Source: Takifugu bimaculatus (taxonomy: Eukaryota > Chordata > Actinopteri > Tetraodontiformes > Tetraodontidae). Taken from it: 64,000 nucleotides of DNA. This document shows positions 12,310 through 24,785 of this stretch, in pieces; the first letter of the stretch is position 1, and each line of letters opens with the position of its first letter. The notes under the pieces were generated by a model that saw only the letters and a list, made by a program, of their open reading frames with translations, ran no database searches and was not told the origin of the DNA. A program made the position numbers and the translations under genes. The stretch is taken from positions 13,634,988-13,698,987 of the forward strand of contig CP034983.1 of the NCBI GenBank assembly GCA_004026145.2, written 5' to 3'.

Positions 12310-13809
12310 CAGTTCCAGCAACATGTTGCAGCTCAGGTTTGTGTAATCTGTTTCAACCTGCGTTGAATGTGGCCCAATTAGTGTAATATAAAGCTCTGAT
12401 GCAACGTGATCCGCGGTGACCTTTGCTACTGATTGTGTGACTGCAAACAATCGCAGAGTGTTCGCGCCGAGACTGGCGCATCACGACGTGAATCACCTGT
12501 ATAATTCTGTGCTGAATCAGCTGAGCACCCATCCTGTCTGTACAGGAATGAAACCGAGTGGGACTCGCTCTGTGGCTGTTTGGGCCTTCTTATGACTTAA
12601 TTGGCTCCAGTTTGCGATGGCCTGGAATGCTTTGATTACAGCCGTTTGGGGGGGAAGAGCCCTTTGGATCTTCTTTGACACAGGAAGTCGGGAGAATGTC
12701 ATTCATGCTTCCCCTCCTGCTTGAAACAAGACAGGGGAAACTTGAGGGAGAGGGGTACGGGGAGGAGCTGACAGGACTATGGTAAACACAAAGAATGGCT
12801 GCAGCAGTGGACCCCTGTGGGCAACCCCCCATAACACACACACATAAGCACACGCACACACTCTGCAGCAACAACACACTCCATAACAGGAGCCTATGGT
12901 TTACTTTAAGGAATTACTTTCCTAAAATGTCGCAGCAGACTTGGCGTGTGGGATCAAGCGGGTGCGGGGGCCGCTCCATCAGGTGCGGTCTGTCCGCCCC
13001 CCCCCCTCCAACCCCCTCCTTTTTTAGCTCTTCCTCTCTGTGTTTGGTATCAGAAGGGGCGCAGGAAAAGCAAAGGATTTCCTCCGTGCTGGCTGGGGAT
13101 GATCCTCGTGGCTCCTGCACGGTAAAGCTGGGCAAGGCAGGGCTCGCAACCTCAAAGCCCCCAGAGTGAACCAAAAACACAGACTGGGAGGGGGGAGAGA
13201 GGGCGGGGGGGGGTACGAGCATAAGCAAAAAAAACATTTGAAGCATTTGCTCCTCTCTTGTCGCTCTTTGATTTTTGAAAGTTTGGCTGCTGAATTGTGC
13301 GGCGGCGAGGTCGCTTTCGCTGTCAGGGAGGGGTGGGGGTGCGTTGGAGCTAACTCAGGAATGGTGCATGGCTGTGTAAGTGGGTGGTTTGGGCTCAGCA
13401 GTGTGGGAGGCCAAGCCCCAGTGCAAATTAAAGACTTCTCTGTGAAAGTCCCAGACTCAGCTCCAGTGTGCAAGTGCAGTCCTCCCTCTTTTATTTTTTC
13501 AACCAGTCATTAAAAATAAGCCACAACTCGCGCACACACATGGCAAAAAGGAGGGGTTACATCGCCCCCCCCTTTTTTCTTGAAGCTTTGCTGCTTCACT
13601 AACCAAGTAAAACAGGGAACTGTGGTGGTGGTTGTGGGGGGGATCCACATTATAAGATGCTCGCTCAGACCCCTCCCCCGTGTTAAGAGTAGCAGGAGTT
13701 TTTTTTCCGTCCAGGAGGGAAGAGATGAATGGGGAAAGGAATGCGTGAGACAAACGAGTGCTCTCGGCAGGAGAGTGGGAATGTTGAGACCATTGTTAAC
13801 ACCCCTCCC

Positions 13810-13830
13810 ACACACACACGCACACACACG

Positions 13831-13870
<40 letters not shown>
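13810..13870. repeat. (AC)n/(GC)n microsatellite
   Basis: About 60 bp of AC repeat with an embedded CGCGCGCG block. Alternating purine-pyrimidine sequence of this kind can adopt Z-DNA. Confidence 0.9.
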
Positions 13871-13873
<3 letters not shown>

Positions 13874-16330
13874 CTTCGGGGAGGAAAGAAAAGAGGAAGA
13901 GGAGTGGGAAAATTCACACCTGTGAGAAACACTGTAGCATCTGTATATTTATCCATATTTACCGCCATGCCGGCTGCGCTGCCTTAGATGCCCACTTGCA
14001 TACAGAGCAGCAGCCGCTGCCTATGGCTGGCGTCTCCTCTTTCTCTCCGCCCCCGTTACTCCTTCCACAGGATGTATAGGGTCAGCAGGTCAGGGCTGGA
14101 AACCACAAAAGACAGTATGCCTCAGTATAGCCTGGCTCATTTACCTCCCACCTTTGTTCCTCCCCCTTTTTTCCTTCTTCTCTCCCCCCCTTAACTTTCC
14201 TTCACCCTCTTTCCACCCCCTTCCCTCCCACCATTGCCCCCACTCCTCATCTCATATAGGAGACGCGGAACGTTTGGTTTAGGGCCCAGATGGCTTTAGC
14301 ATGCCTCTGGCAGTGGATTAGGCCGCCAGTGTCTCCTTTCGCCTCCATGTGCAAGCGGTCAGGACAAAGAACGTCAAACTGGGGGGGGGGAAAGGGGGAA
14401 GGAATGCGAGGAAAGAAAAACTCCAGTGCTGTGAAACAACATCCAGTGCTGATGCTTCACGGCATTCCTGGAAGAGCAAACTCAAAGGCTTGTAAAGAAC
14501 AGCTTTCCTGTTCTGTTTCTCCCTATGAATCATGTTATGACTTCTTGTTTTTTCCTATTTGGGGTTTTGAATTGAACCCTTGAACATATTTAGCTGCATT
14601 TGTATGTAAATTGCTGCTGAGGCAGCAGCCATCCTTCATGTAATGGCATGACACCGGCATTGTGTTGCAGTCCTCCGAGTTAAGGCGAATTCCCAAGTTT
14701 GTGTTGGTGTGTGTTGAGTTCTTCTCTGTCCCAGAGTCCATTGCTCCCTCTGTGGTCTCAGAAAGGCCTCCTGCAGAAAAAGTAGTGGCAATATTGTTGT
14801 GATATTTTTAGTTCCGTGGATCTGAATGGACTCTCTTCTTCATTTAACAACACAAAAACCAGTTTCCCATGTGACTAACCGATCTCCCCTGGACACGTGA
14901 TTGGAGTTTTGACTATGCCGAGGCCGAGCTGTCATTGTCTGCACACGGTGCGTCACTGCGTATAGTCTGCTGTCCAAGTCTCAGTCAGCCGGTGAGCAAC
15001 GCGGTGGGAAATGAGAGCAGTGAAAGCATGCGTGAGATGTGTGTGGGTGTGTTAGCTTTAGCGTCAGGGCTAAAGCCCAGGTTTATGCCTCACGAAGCAG
15101 CTGGAATGTACAGGAACCGGAGGAAATATCACACCACAGTAAACCTATCCCGTCTCCTCTCACTTCTCATCCTATTATTCTTACTTATCTCTTTGCCTCT
15201 TTTTCTCCTTCCCTTTATGAGCGGTGACTCGGCTCTCTCTCCCCTCTTTCAGCCCCTTGGAGGCAGGACTTTTTGGACAGAAACAAAAGAAAGAGGTGCC
15301 TCTTCATGTGGTTGCGAACGAGTCAGAGTAAAGCCCTCACCGAGGAACGGTTTAGAACAATGAAAGGCGGCCCCGGAGCCGTCACAAGGCAGATCTAATG
15401 AGGGAAAAACCCCCGTCGGGGAAGCGAAGTCTGCAAGAGATTAACTGGCGTGCTTCTGTACTGTACAGGCAGGAACTTTGGGATTACATATTTATGCCAA
15501 ATCCGGAATAATTATACCTGACAGTGCAGCAAATGTCATCTGGCTGCTATTTACAGTGTTGACGACTGGCCTACTTTTAAAAAATAAATATTACTTTGAG
15601 ACTTCCGTAGGGGTCTAAACTAATTCTGCCACTGTAAACACTGCAGCACAACAAACCCAGGAGTCTTTAGGCCTGTAAACATTTGTACCAAAGTAGGAAT
15701 AAATGCACATAAACGATGAAATATAACATTTTCTGAATCACTTCCTCATGTTTACACTGCACACACAAGCGTCCACTTTCCCCTAATCTCATATCATCCT
15801 AAAAACCTGATATATTGATATACAGCAGCTGCTACAACAGGACTAAACACAAAGTAATCTGTGCTAGTTGTGAAGTAAGTTTTACAGCCCGCTTCCATTT
15901 TCTCACCCGCCCGCCTCCCTTCCTGCCACACATTGAGGGGACAAAGAGCGCACCAGGGCACTAAAGAGGCACGCAGGTAACCGCGGCTGCCTATTTGAAC
16001 TTTAAAACACTGGAAAGTGGGTTAAGCGTGGTGAGCGCGTTGCCTAACAGCGAGCAGCTGCTCGTCAGGTTGACAGTTGTAAACAAACCCTTATCTGCTC
16101 ATTGAGTGTGCCAGAGCAGCTACCCACTGTTGACACTGTCAAGAAGGGCACGCCAAGCAGTTTGTACATCTGAGGACACGCGCAAAGTGTTTAACCAATG
16201 TTTCTGGTGCTGACAACAAAAAAAAACGGTTTAATGTTGCTGTATGTTGACAACTACAGTGAAAACTCCCTTAGTGACAAACACTCACACATGCTATATA
16301 TAACGCTTCTTAAAAGCCGCTGTCTCCCTC

Positions 16331-16360
16331 ACACAGACACACACACACACACACACACAC
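16331..16360. repeat. (AC)n microsatellite
   Basis: AC dinucleotide tract in the long dlgap1 intron. Confidence 0.9.
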
Positions 16361-18474
16361 TGAGTCACACAAGCACAAACAGGGATGCTATTGTATCTCA
16401 GGGAATTCAGGCATCTGGAGAGCAGAAACCTGCTACCGTGACCTTTGACCTTTAGTGGCTGAGAGAGGCGAGGGTCTCCGGGAGGCTTTCAGGTGAGTCG
16501 GGGCCACATTTAAAAGGGCGCTGTGCGCGGGGGGTGCCTCCGCAGTCTCGGCCGTTGGTGACAAACAACAAACCTGCCACTGGAGCATTTTGAGGCGGTT
16601 CGCAGAAGCCGGACGAGTAATTTAAGATGCGCATTGTTTGCAACGGCGCGGCAGCGTCACGCGATTCTTGTCAGCTCATGACCTAGTGACAAGTGCTTCT
16701 GACAGGGTTCCAAGGGAAACAGGTTGGTGGAGTTCAGAGCTGTACAAAAGCCAAAGCTCCAGGCTTGTAAACAGTGTTGGATATTCGTTCCCAACCCACC
16801 GGCTCCCAGTTGCCCTTTCTTTGCCGTTACCCTGGATTCTGAAGTTACCCGCGTTGCGCCTTTTGTTTGCTGTCAGGCTGGTGTGTCAGCGAGCGTCACG
16901 GCAGCTGCGGTGCGCCCTGTCAGGTAAACAAGCAGCCAGCAGCGGCGTCACACCGCCGCCAAACTTCGCCTCGCGATGGGTCGCCATGGCGACGCGGCCA
17001 CAAAGGACTCCAGCTGGGTCTACTGCCTGTATGATTCAGACGGGCAAGTGGACAGAGCGCAAGCAGGCGGAGCGGGACGGTATTTGTCTGATTTACCCAC
17101 CTCCTCCTCCTCCGTTCTCTGCGGCGTCCTCGCTGGCTGACCCTCGTCCCAAACACACTGCAGCTGGGCTCAGCTGTCACTGTTTCCCATACCGACCGCC
17201 CCCTTTCCGGGCCTTTGGGTTTGTTTGGCTGGCTGGCGGATTTGCCGTCGGCCTCCACGCGGGGGAGCCCCTTCCTGCCTGCTACCATCGGCCATCACGC
17301 AGTTTTTGAAGTGGCCCATCACAAGATAACACATAAATTGGAGATTTTAAAGGCATCCTTCCTTGTTGCAAAGATAATGGTGCACCACTGATCCGTGGAA
17401 GACAAAGAGGAAGGGAACTGGCAAAGGTTTTTGTTCTGAAGGCGGTAGAAACGGAGAGACTTTTCTTTGTCTGGAGGGAGGGAAAGGGAGGCCTTTCTTT
17501 GATATTATCAAGCCCAGAGGTGGGGAGGGGAGCGTTCTCCATCCAGCGCTGCTATTCACACCAACTTGTCGGCATGGGACTTTTGAAGTGTTTGTCAAAA
17601 GAGGGATTTGGCAGCCAGCCAGTTTTTGTCATTCACAACTTCTTCTCTCTGGGATGACAATGCTCGCTGCACCGTCCTCCACGAGCACAGGCAGCCAGGA
17701 TTCTTCAATCGCCCCTCCATTGATTGAGGAAGTAATCGTGCAGAGAGGTGATTCAAGCCCTTGTGTTCAAAGGGCCGCCGGCCCAAATTTGTAAAGTGGC
17801 ATAAATAATGATTGTGTGCAGTTGAGTGTGTTTATCTGTGTCTACTGGAGGAAAGCGCTCTCGAGATTCCTCCTTAAGGGTCTGATGGAATCCTGCGTCA
17901 CATTCCTACTCCGTCCCGTCCTTGACTGTCTGTCTGCGCGGGAGGTCCAGAGCAGGGTAGCCGTCCAAGACTTTCATGGATGGCGGAGCTTTTTAATGAT
18001 TATTTATGCGGGAATTGGACAGCTTTCCCCCCTCAAAACAGATATTTCCTCCTTGTTTTTCACGCCGATTGCAGCAAGAAGACGGTGTTTTCCCAATGAA
18101 ATCCATCCGTTTAAAGGTCGGATGCGTCCGGCTCGCCGCGACAGGCAGCATCACTCTGCACTCCTGGTAGACAGATATCGTGGCAGGAAGTCTGTGGTCT
18201 CCCTTGATGTGGAAAGACCGCAGCGATAAGCGGGGCCGTGTCAGTGCTATTTGTGCGCCTGCATGTGCGCACGCCTTTGCACGCCGGTGTGTTCCAGCTC
18301 CTGAGTGTGTTTACTTAACCCATCACGCTATTCAAAACCCCCCCACCCCTTCCTTCTCGCTCCTGCGTCTGGCCCTGGCGGTGACGGCGAGGTGGGACAC
18401 GGCGGGCTGTCTCCTGTTTCATATGGGGCATTATTGAGCGGATGAAAACCCCGGGTTCATTAACCCTCCTCTCC

Positions 18475-18514
18475 CACACACACACCCACCCACACACACA
18501 CTTACACACACACA
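18475..18514. repeat. Interrupted (AC)n microsatellite
   Basis: AC repeat with CCC and TTAC interruptions, intronic. Confidence 0.85.
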
Positions 18515-19907
18515 GAGTCATCCGACGTGACTTTTAACTGACTTCAGGGGATAGGAGCTCTGAAAGCAGATGACATTCTATCCTTTGAACCTCCTTGGCT
18601 GATAGGGGCAGGACCTCTGAGTGCGCGTGCGTGTTCACCGTGCATTTTTTTCTCTCTCCTGTGAGTCCATACCCGGTGACCTTTTCTACAGAATAGCCCT
18701 GGGTGTCAGCCTCACTCCCCAGACACCTGGGAGAAGCCGAGACGGTGCTCCAGCGATTCGGCGTGCTCTGACGATTCGTACATGTCGTCTGAAGCGTTTC
18801 CCAAAAAAGGACAGCAGGAAGTCGTCTTTTCCTTTCTTGCGGTTTGTTACGTGACCATCAAAGAAACTCGCAGGAACCAACTGCGATCTAACCTCAAGGC
18901 GGGAGTCGTCCCGTCTGATGGCTTTCCAGCCTGTCAGAACCTGACCGAGAGCCTGTTTGGGAGCTCTGCGAGGGAGGGCTGGTTGGAGGATGAAGTCAGC
19001 CCTCTCTCCCCACCTCCGGTACGCGAAGGCCTCTCTAGCTGTCAGTGAGGGTGAGACAGGCAGCAGACAACATCCGACTCTAATAGTTTTAGACATGGCT
19101 GTCGGTGCTGGGTGTGGCTATCAACAGTTGTCTGCTCTACACAGAGCAGCTATCTTCCAGCGGTCCCGTGTTTATCTTTTGCAGGGATTTAAAGAGATCC
19201 AGGAATCCTGCTGTCCTACTTTTCTGCACAGCAGAGCGAGAGAGCGACCTAGTTCTAATGATAGCTCCCGAACAGGAAGGAGATTCCGGGGTTTAATGTA
19301 GTTAGCTGGTGGCGGTTCGGCCTTTCTTTGCTTCCTTTTTTGTTTGTTTCTCTGCGTCGATGTCTGTCAGTGCCTTTGTGAGAGGCTCCATTGTCTGCGC
19401 AGAGCCTGCAGCTGTAACCTGAGAACACAGAGACAGGAAAGGGGCGCACGTTATTGAGCAGAGACATGATGTTTGCAGTACCAGCTTTCTGGCATTTTAA
19501 GCAGGTTCTGCATGATGATGTCTGTGTCCTCGCCAATAATAGTATTTAACTCCAGTTTAGCTTTCAAATGCTACCCGTAAACACACGTGGCTATATTTGG
19601 CTGCTCCAGAGTGTCCTGTGTCTGTAGTGTAAGTGCGTGGAGGGCTTAACCATGTAGATCAGTGGGTCGAGTGGCTGACATAATAATCCTATTACGAGAC
19701 GAGGCCCTGATTTGTCAAAGTTGGTCCTAATCTACTGTCCGTTTTCGATTCCAGCAGACAAACCTCAGGCCTTTTGGCTGCTGGTTCCCCTCCTGTCTTG
19801 TTTCTACTTGCTGCCTCAATCTGTGGCATTCAAACACATTAAAATCCTCGACAGCGACCCCGCCTATGTGCTTATCACACTCTCTGTTCTCTCTGTTGTC
19901 CTTGCAG

Positions 19908-20293
19908 TGTCATCATGCATCACCACCTACAAGAAGACGCCTCCCCCTGTCCCGCCGCGGACCACGCCGTCCAAACCCTTCATCTCCATCACGGCTCAGA
20001 GCAGCACCGAATCGGCGCAGGATGCCTACATGGACGGGGGCTCCGGCCCGCGGGCAGGCATCAGCTCCCAGCCGGGCCTGTCCAATTCCACTGAAAGCAT
20101 CGACAGCATGAAAGCCCTCACGGCGGCCATCGAGGCGGCCAACGCCCAGGTGCACGGGCCGCCCAGCCAGCACGTCACCAACAGCTCCATCACCATCACT
20201 GCCACCGCCACCACCTCTGCCGTGGCGCACATCTCGGCGGACAGCAAGGCGCAGAGGGAAGCGCTCCGCAAGTGCCTCTCCATAGGGATCCAG
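19908..20293 (+). CDS. dlgap1: DLGAP1, Pro-rich and Thr/Ser-rich middle exon ending in dynein-light-chain motif
   Basis: 386-nt exon entered in phase 1 after CTTGCAG and left in phase 0 at CAG|GTTTGT. It begins SSCITTYKKTPPPVPPRTT, a Pro-rich stretch suited to SH3 or WW partners, and continues with KPFISITAQSSTESAQDAYM. The segment MKALTAAIEAANAQVHGP matches my memory of DLGAP1 closely and not DLGAP4. The exon ends KCLSIGIQ; with the first codons of the next exon this completes SIGIQVD, a dynein light chain (DYNLL) site of the GIQVD type reported in GKAP and nNOS. GC content is high. The exon contains several in-frame Thr/Ala/Ser-rich runs. Confidence 0.95.
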
Positions 20294-20365
20294 GTTTGTG
20301 GATGTGCAGAGCTTGAAACTGACGCTCTGGCGGGGAGTTTGACAGGTCTTCCCTCCATCTGACAG
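20294..20365 (+). other. dlgap1: 72-bp dlgap1 mini-intron
   Basis: Intron of 72 bp (a multiple of three), from GTTTGT to TGACAG. Retention would keep the frame for 22 codons and then meet TGA at 20360-20362, truncating the protein. It interrupts the codons of a dynein-light-chain motif. Such intron lengths are typical of compact fish genomes. Confidence 0.9.
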
Positions 20366-20445
20366 GTGGACCCAGAGGAAGGAGGGCCGACGGAGGAGCA
20401 GTCCAAATTCCAGTCCATAGGAATTCAGGTGGAGGATGAGCGCTG
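20366..20445 (+). CDS. dlgap1: DLGAP1, short exon with second dynein-light-chain motif
   Basis: 80-nt exon entered in phase 0 and left in phase 2 at a GTGAGT donor. It translates as VDPEEGGPTEEQSKFQSIGI followed by QVEDER. VD completes the first GIQVD motif, and KFQSIGIQVED is the second DYNLL-type site, so this region carries the tandem motif pair characteristic of GKAP. The trailing TG joins T of the next exon to make Cys. The phase is consistent on both sides, confirming the exon despite its small size. Confidence 0.93.
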
Positions 20446-23324
20446 GTGAGTGGTGATGGTGCAAAACTGAAAACGGAGGCTGATTGGGGAGATAAGACAG
20501 GAAGAGGATTTCTGGAGACAGAGAGGGATTTGTGCTGACTGGATAGCTGTTGCCCCCCCCCCCGCACTGGCTTACTTGCAGCAGCTGTCACTGGTTCAGG
20601 GGAGGTTGGCGTCAAAGCCCCCTCAGCCGGGGGGCCCCGGGTGACAGCTGGGCCAAAGGATGTGGTGAGGGTAGCTGGAAAAGATGGAGGGGGTGATTTG
20701 ACAGCCATCTGTTGCACCAGTCACCATTGTGATTCAGGGTAGTTTGCTTCAGTTTATGGGGGGGCTGGGGGGGTTTATTGGGTTTATTTAGAAGCACTGA
20801 GAGACCGCTGTGCCGTCATCCGCTGCCCCTCATTCTGAGACAGTTAAAGGAGGAGGAGCCTTATGCTACACTGGCAGGACACGCAGGCATTTATGGTGTT
20901 TTTGTCCACATTTGCTCACCCTGTCAAAACACCGACCGTCTGTTTGGGGCCAGGAATCATGACACATTTGGCAATAACGCCAGCCCGGTTCCGTAGTCAA
21001 GAAGAACTTTGGGAATCTGACCCGGCGGGGGAAGGGGGGGAAGGGGGTCGCAGGGAGAGTTGATCCAGCACATTAACACTTTCAGGGTATGAGAGCGGCT
21101 TTCTGGGAGGTCACGACTGGCTGGCCAGGATCTCTGAGTCGTCAGGCCAAACATTAACTCATCCCATCATGCTCTGTTCTGCTCAGTCATGCAGGCTTTT
21201 TTCTCTGGTTAATGCTTACAATAGAACGATGCAAATTCTCGTGTTTGTCAGCCGGTGTCTTTGTGTACCTGGGAGGTCTCGGCATGATGCCCCTTCCAGT
21301 AGATTCCCAGACAGTGAGAGTGCCACCCTGGTGCTATTAAACTCCCCCGTGAGTGTGTGTGTGAGAGAGAGAGAGAGTGCGTGAGAGGTCATAACCTCGG
21401 CGTGATGTTTGAACTAAGATTAACTGAAGAGTCGAAATGACAACAGGGAGACGCGCTGCGAGGGAACGCTGATTCACGCCTGCCCCTCAGACACACTTCA
21501 GATCATAGATTCGTCACATTTCCCGCAATCATCTCCTTTTCACTGATTTCTGTGGGTTGAGACGTTTATGGTCTGTGTTTAGGGTCGGCGGGCCAGATGG
21601 TAATGCAGTCACAGGGAGCGGAGCTTTGTTGACTAAAACACATGCGGACACGTCTTGAAAAGTCACATTTAAGGACATCTGGGCCTCCCCGTCTGTTGTC
21701 TTTATGTCCTGACTGGCCCGAGCCGCGTCACAAGGCGCAGCGTCCCCCCTCTCTCTGGGTTTCGAATAACAGGTGACATGACAGATTTGTATTCTTGGCT
21801 CCGGCGGTAGAAAATGGTTGCTAGGAGAGTGGCGCTGGAATGCACAGCGGCGTTGTGCAAGGCCGCTCCTTATGTAAGGGTGATGATGCGTACCTGGGTT
21901 TGTGTGTCACTGGTTGGTTACATGACATTATTGATGGCATTAAAACGTCTTGCCAGGGCAACGCTGCTTATGTTAATAAAAATGCGATCGTCATGGTAAC
22001 CACTGTTTCTGGCTGGGGAGCAATTCTGACTGCAGCTACCTACCGAATGCAGCCTGCCTCCGTCTTTACCATGTGAATGTCATTAGAGCAGCCCTCTGTG
22101 GTTTTTCCATTCTCCTTTTTTTTTCCCTCAAACATTCCATTCTGGTGTTTAAGAGCCTCTTCTTTCTCCCCACGCTGGCATTTCTCTTCCCTTTCCTCGT
22201 CCTTTGATATGTCTGTCTTTCTGTCTGGGTTGTGTTTGGCCTTGCCCGTCTCTGCCCCTGCAGGAAGTTGTTAACGCGCTGATAGAAAGCAGGCTGAGGT
22301 CATTAGAAACCAACACCTGCTCGGAGGAGTTACTCTTTAACCGCTCATCACACACACTCGCACATTTGGAGCGCCGCTGGAGCGAACCGCCGTGTTTGGT
22401 CTGACCCCGAAGCCCCTCCCTTGTTCTTGCCTTCCTTCTGTCTCTTTGGGGGCCGTTCATGGAAGAGGAGAGATGAATGAGGAAACGGGGGAGTTGCAGA
22501 GATGAATGGCTAGCGCCGCAGAGGAGTATGCGACCGGAGATGGGTCGATCCAGACGTGAGGGTGATTGTTTGTGTGTCGCGCTGCAGGGAGGTCCAGCTG
22601 AGGGGGCTGCTTAGCACAGAGAACAGGCTACAGGCTGCCAACGCTATCTCTCCTGCCCTGGCAAAGTTGTTGTTTTCATCATTTTGACAGCTCCACGTCG
22701 ACTATCTCATTAAAGTTTTGCATTTTAGGCGCGTTAAAGCTCTGTTCCGAGTCAGGCATCAGTTTAGAGTTGTAATCATTTAGCAAGCAAACCTGAGAAA
22801 TGTCATCATTTTCTGCATTTATGTGGCTAGGTTCCCCCCCCCCCCCGCCAACACCCTGTGGTGTCATTCATGGTGCTCTGGAGAACGCAGCCAAATGTGC
22901 GCTCTGATTTAATCTGTGCACACGAGTGTCTGCTGTTGTGTTTAGCATGGAGGGAGTTGGCAAAGGCAAAGAAAAAAGAAAACCCTGCGAGCCAAAGAGG
23001 GGATGGCACACACACCTGCACAAAAGGGTCCCAGCTGTGTGTGTGTGTGTGTGTGTGTACATGAGTGTCCCATATCAGGGTTCATGGTGTGGAAGTGGAT
23101 TGCACACTCTGTCACCTCTGAATGAGTTGGGCAAGAAAACACCCTCTTAGAAGACCATCCATCATTGTGGAGGGAGATTGCTGTGTTCCTTTCATGTTTT
23201 TTTCATCCAGGACCTGAATGTGAGCAGTAGTATTTCAGTTAATGCTAAAATGCTAAAGCTAACAGGCCTTTTTTTTTTTTTTTTTTAAATCTTCCATAGA
23301 CTTCTTTTCTACTTCCTTTCTCAG
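20446..23324 (+). other. dlgap1: dlgap1 intron (2.9 kb)
   Basis: Donor GTGAGT, acceptor TTCTCAG at 23324. It contains a short (GT)n tract (23035-23059), a C-run near 22831-22848 and a T-run at 23268-23286 in the branch or polypyrimidine area. A sequence at 22264-22404 preceded by CCTGCAG reads open but lacks a matching donor and homology, so I do not call it an exon. Confidence 0.85.
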
Positions 23325-23740
23325 TTATCGTCGGATGACCCGCTCCAACAGCGTGACCGCGGCTGTGCAGGCCGACCTCGACGACGGCACAGACCCGCCG
23401 GAGCTCCCGCCGCGCCACTTCGCCACCATGCCGCGGCAGCATTCCCGCGACGCTGCGACCTCCACCGTCAGCATCCAGGGTTCAGGGAACCACTACCACG
23501 CCTGCGCCAGCGATGACTACGGGGACGCGGGCTTCGACCCTTCCATCCTGCCTCCTCCAGACCCTTGGATGGACGGCGCGGGCGAGGCGGAGGCGGAGAC
23601 TCCGGAGGCGATTGCGCGGTCGGTGTGTCCCCGTGACGGTCGCTGGTTCCTCAAGCTGCTGCAGGCCGAGGCGGAGCGCATGGAGGGCTGGTGCAGACAA
23701 ATGGAGCAGGATGAGAGGGAGAACGAGCTGCCAGACGAAA
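23325..23740 (+). CDS. dlgap1: DLGAP1, exon entering the conserved C-terminal GKAP homology region
   Basis: 416-nt exon entered in phase 2 and left in phase 1 at a GTGAGT donor. The joined sequence reads ERCYRRMTRSNSVTAAVQAD, a third QxD/VQAD motif of the dynein-light-chain-like series. DAATSTVSIQGSGNHYHAC, FDPSILPPPDPWMDG and the basic-aromatic helix block GRWFLKLLQAEAERMEGWC follow, the start of the GKAP homology (GH1) domain. The tail ERENELPDE joins the next exon as ILGKIR. The 'STVSIQGSGNHYHAC' segment is distinctive of DLGAP1 among its paralogues as I remember them. Confidence 0.95.
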
Positions 23741-24693
23741 GTGAGTAGCACCACAACGCTTTAATACAGAAATGAGCCTTTACTCAACTGATGGACTCTC
23801 AAACCAAGAATGCTGACATCGAATATAATGCAATAGATGGTTCCGCGTTATGATACCTCCTTACTTTTGCTTCCCCCTCCTCTCTCAGACCACAAAAGCT
23901 TCTTGTTCCAGTTTCAGGCCCTCTGGCCTCCACGGACATACCGCGCATACTTATCAATAGCTCTCTGCCAGCCCGGGCCAGACATCTGTCCTTTAACAGT
24001 ATGGAATGGCCGCTCTACTCAAACAGCGAGGGAGTGTTCCATTTGGAAGCGACCATTTGATATAGCACAAACATGCAGCCTCCCACGCGACGGCGCTCCA
24101 GGCGGTAAAAACCCGGAGCCCTTCGCGCACTCGCGGAGCAGCTGATTGGGTGTCTAATGGAAAAATATCATCGCTTATGCAGACAGGGAGCACGACGGGC
24201 TCGAACGGGGAGGCCGTCTCAAGGTTACGCGCACGCGCACTCAAACGCGCCCCGGGGAGTTGGGACGGCGGGACGGCTCCTGTGCTGCAGAGCCCGTTCC
24301 TGTCTTCTTTGAGAACATGAGGGACGTGCTGACACCGTGAGCTCCACGGGCTCATGTGAGTCACTCTGGATGTTCACGAGCACCTCCGTCTCATCCATCC
24401 GTCTTCCAGACACCGAATTAACGGCTCCGACGCAGACCTTTATCCCGGAGAGGTAGATTTATGTAATTATTTGACTTCCTTAAGTGAATTATATCCCTCA
24501 GAGGTGGACATCACCGTGGACGTGGGGGGGGGGGGGGGGGTTCTGTCGCATTACAAATACAGCGTCTCCCGTTAGCGCCGCAACACGGCTGCAGTATGCG
24601 GCAGCATGTGAGTAATTGCATCCCGCGTGCGTGCCTGCGCGTGCGCACACACGCATGTGCTCCTGTGTGTGTTTTTTTTTTCTTCCCCTGCAG
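23741..24693 (+). other. dlgap1: dlgap1 intron with G17 tract
   Basis: 953-bp intron. It holds a pure G17 run at 24524-24540 and a T-rich acceptor tract before CTGCAG. No gene was seen. Confidence 0.9.
24524..24540 (+). repeat. Poly-G tract (G17)
   Basis: Uninterrupted run of 17 G, G-quadruplex-capable on the transcribed RNA, 154 bp before the next dlgap1 exon. Confidence 0.9.
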
Positions 24694-24785
24694 TCCTGGG
24701 GAAGATCCGCAGTGCAGTGGGGAGTGCCCAGCTGCTGATGTCCCAGAAGTTCCAGCAGTTCCGGGAGCTGTGTGAGGAGAATCTG
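24694..24785 (+). CDS. dlgap1: DLGAP1, GH1-domain exon
   Basis: 92-nt exon entered in phase 1 and left in phase 0. It encodes ILGKIRSAVGSAQLLMSQKF followed by QQFRELCEENL, part of the helical GKAP homology domain. The FRELCEENL wording supports DLGAP1. A CT-rich tract and CTGCAG precede it, and GTGTGT is its donor, within a GT-rich start of the intron. Confidence 0.95.

Larger units (their letters stand above)
3463..19907 (+). other. dlgap1: Long dlgap1 intron (16.4 kb) with candidate internal promoter
   Basis: The longest intron of the visible gene. It contains a GC-rich candidate first exon (7655-7718), CTCF-like motifs at 11149-11167 and 12291-12309, and a CTCTG pentamer tract at 9185-9220. 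It also has (AC)n tracts near 9682, 13810, 16331 and 18475, and a GC-rich stretch around 16620-17290. Open frames of 100-220 codons occur at 16638-17309 and 12914-13987, but they are low-complexity and lack exon signals, so I treat them as chance. The last part (about 19712-19907) reads open into the next exon but is intronic by homology. Confidence 0.75.

Noticed and set aside
13510..13987. Overlapping ORFs on both strands rich in Cys/Val or His/Thr
   Set aside because: Direct translations of the (AC)n/(GT)n microsatellite.
16638..17309. 223-codon open frame in the long dlgap1 intron
   Set aside because: GC-rich, low-complexity translation with no domain, start context or splice signals; open because of base composition.
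19712..19907. Hydrophobic open frame reading straight into the dlgap1 exon at 19908
   Set aside because: Homology and the CTTGCAG acceptor place the exon start at 19908, and the phase from 3462 fits; the upstream open frame is intron.
22264..22404. CCTGCAG followed by an open, helix-like frame in a dlgap1 intron
   Set aside because: No matching donor in a useful phase, and no DLGAP homology.
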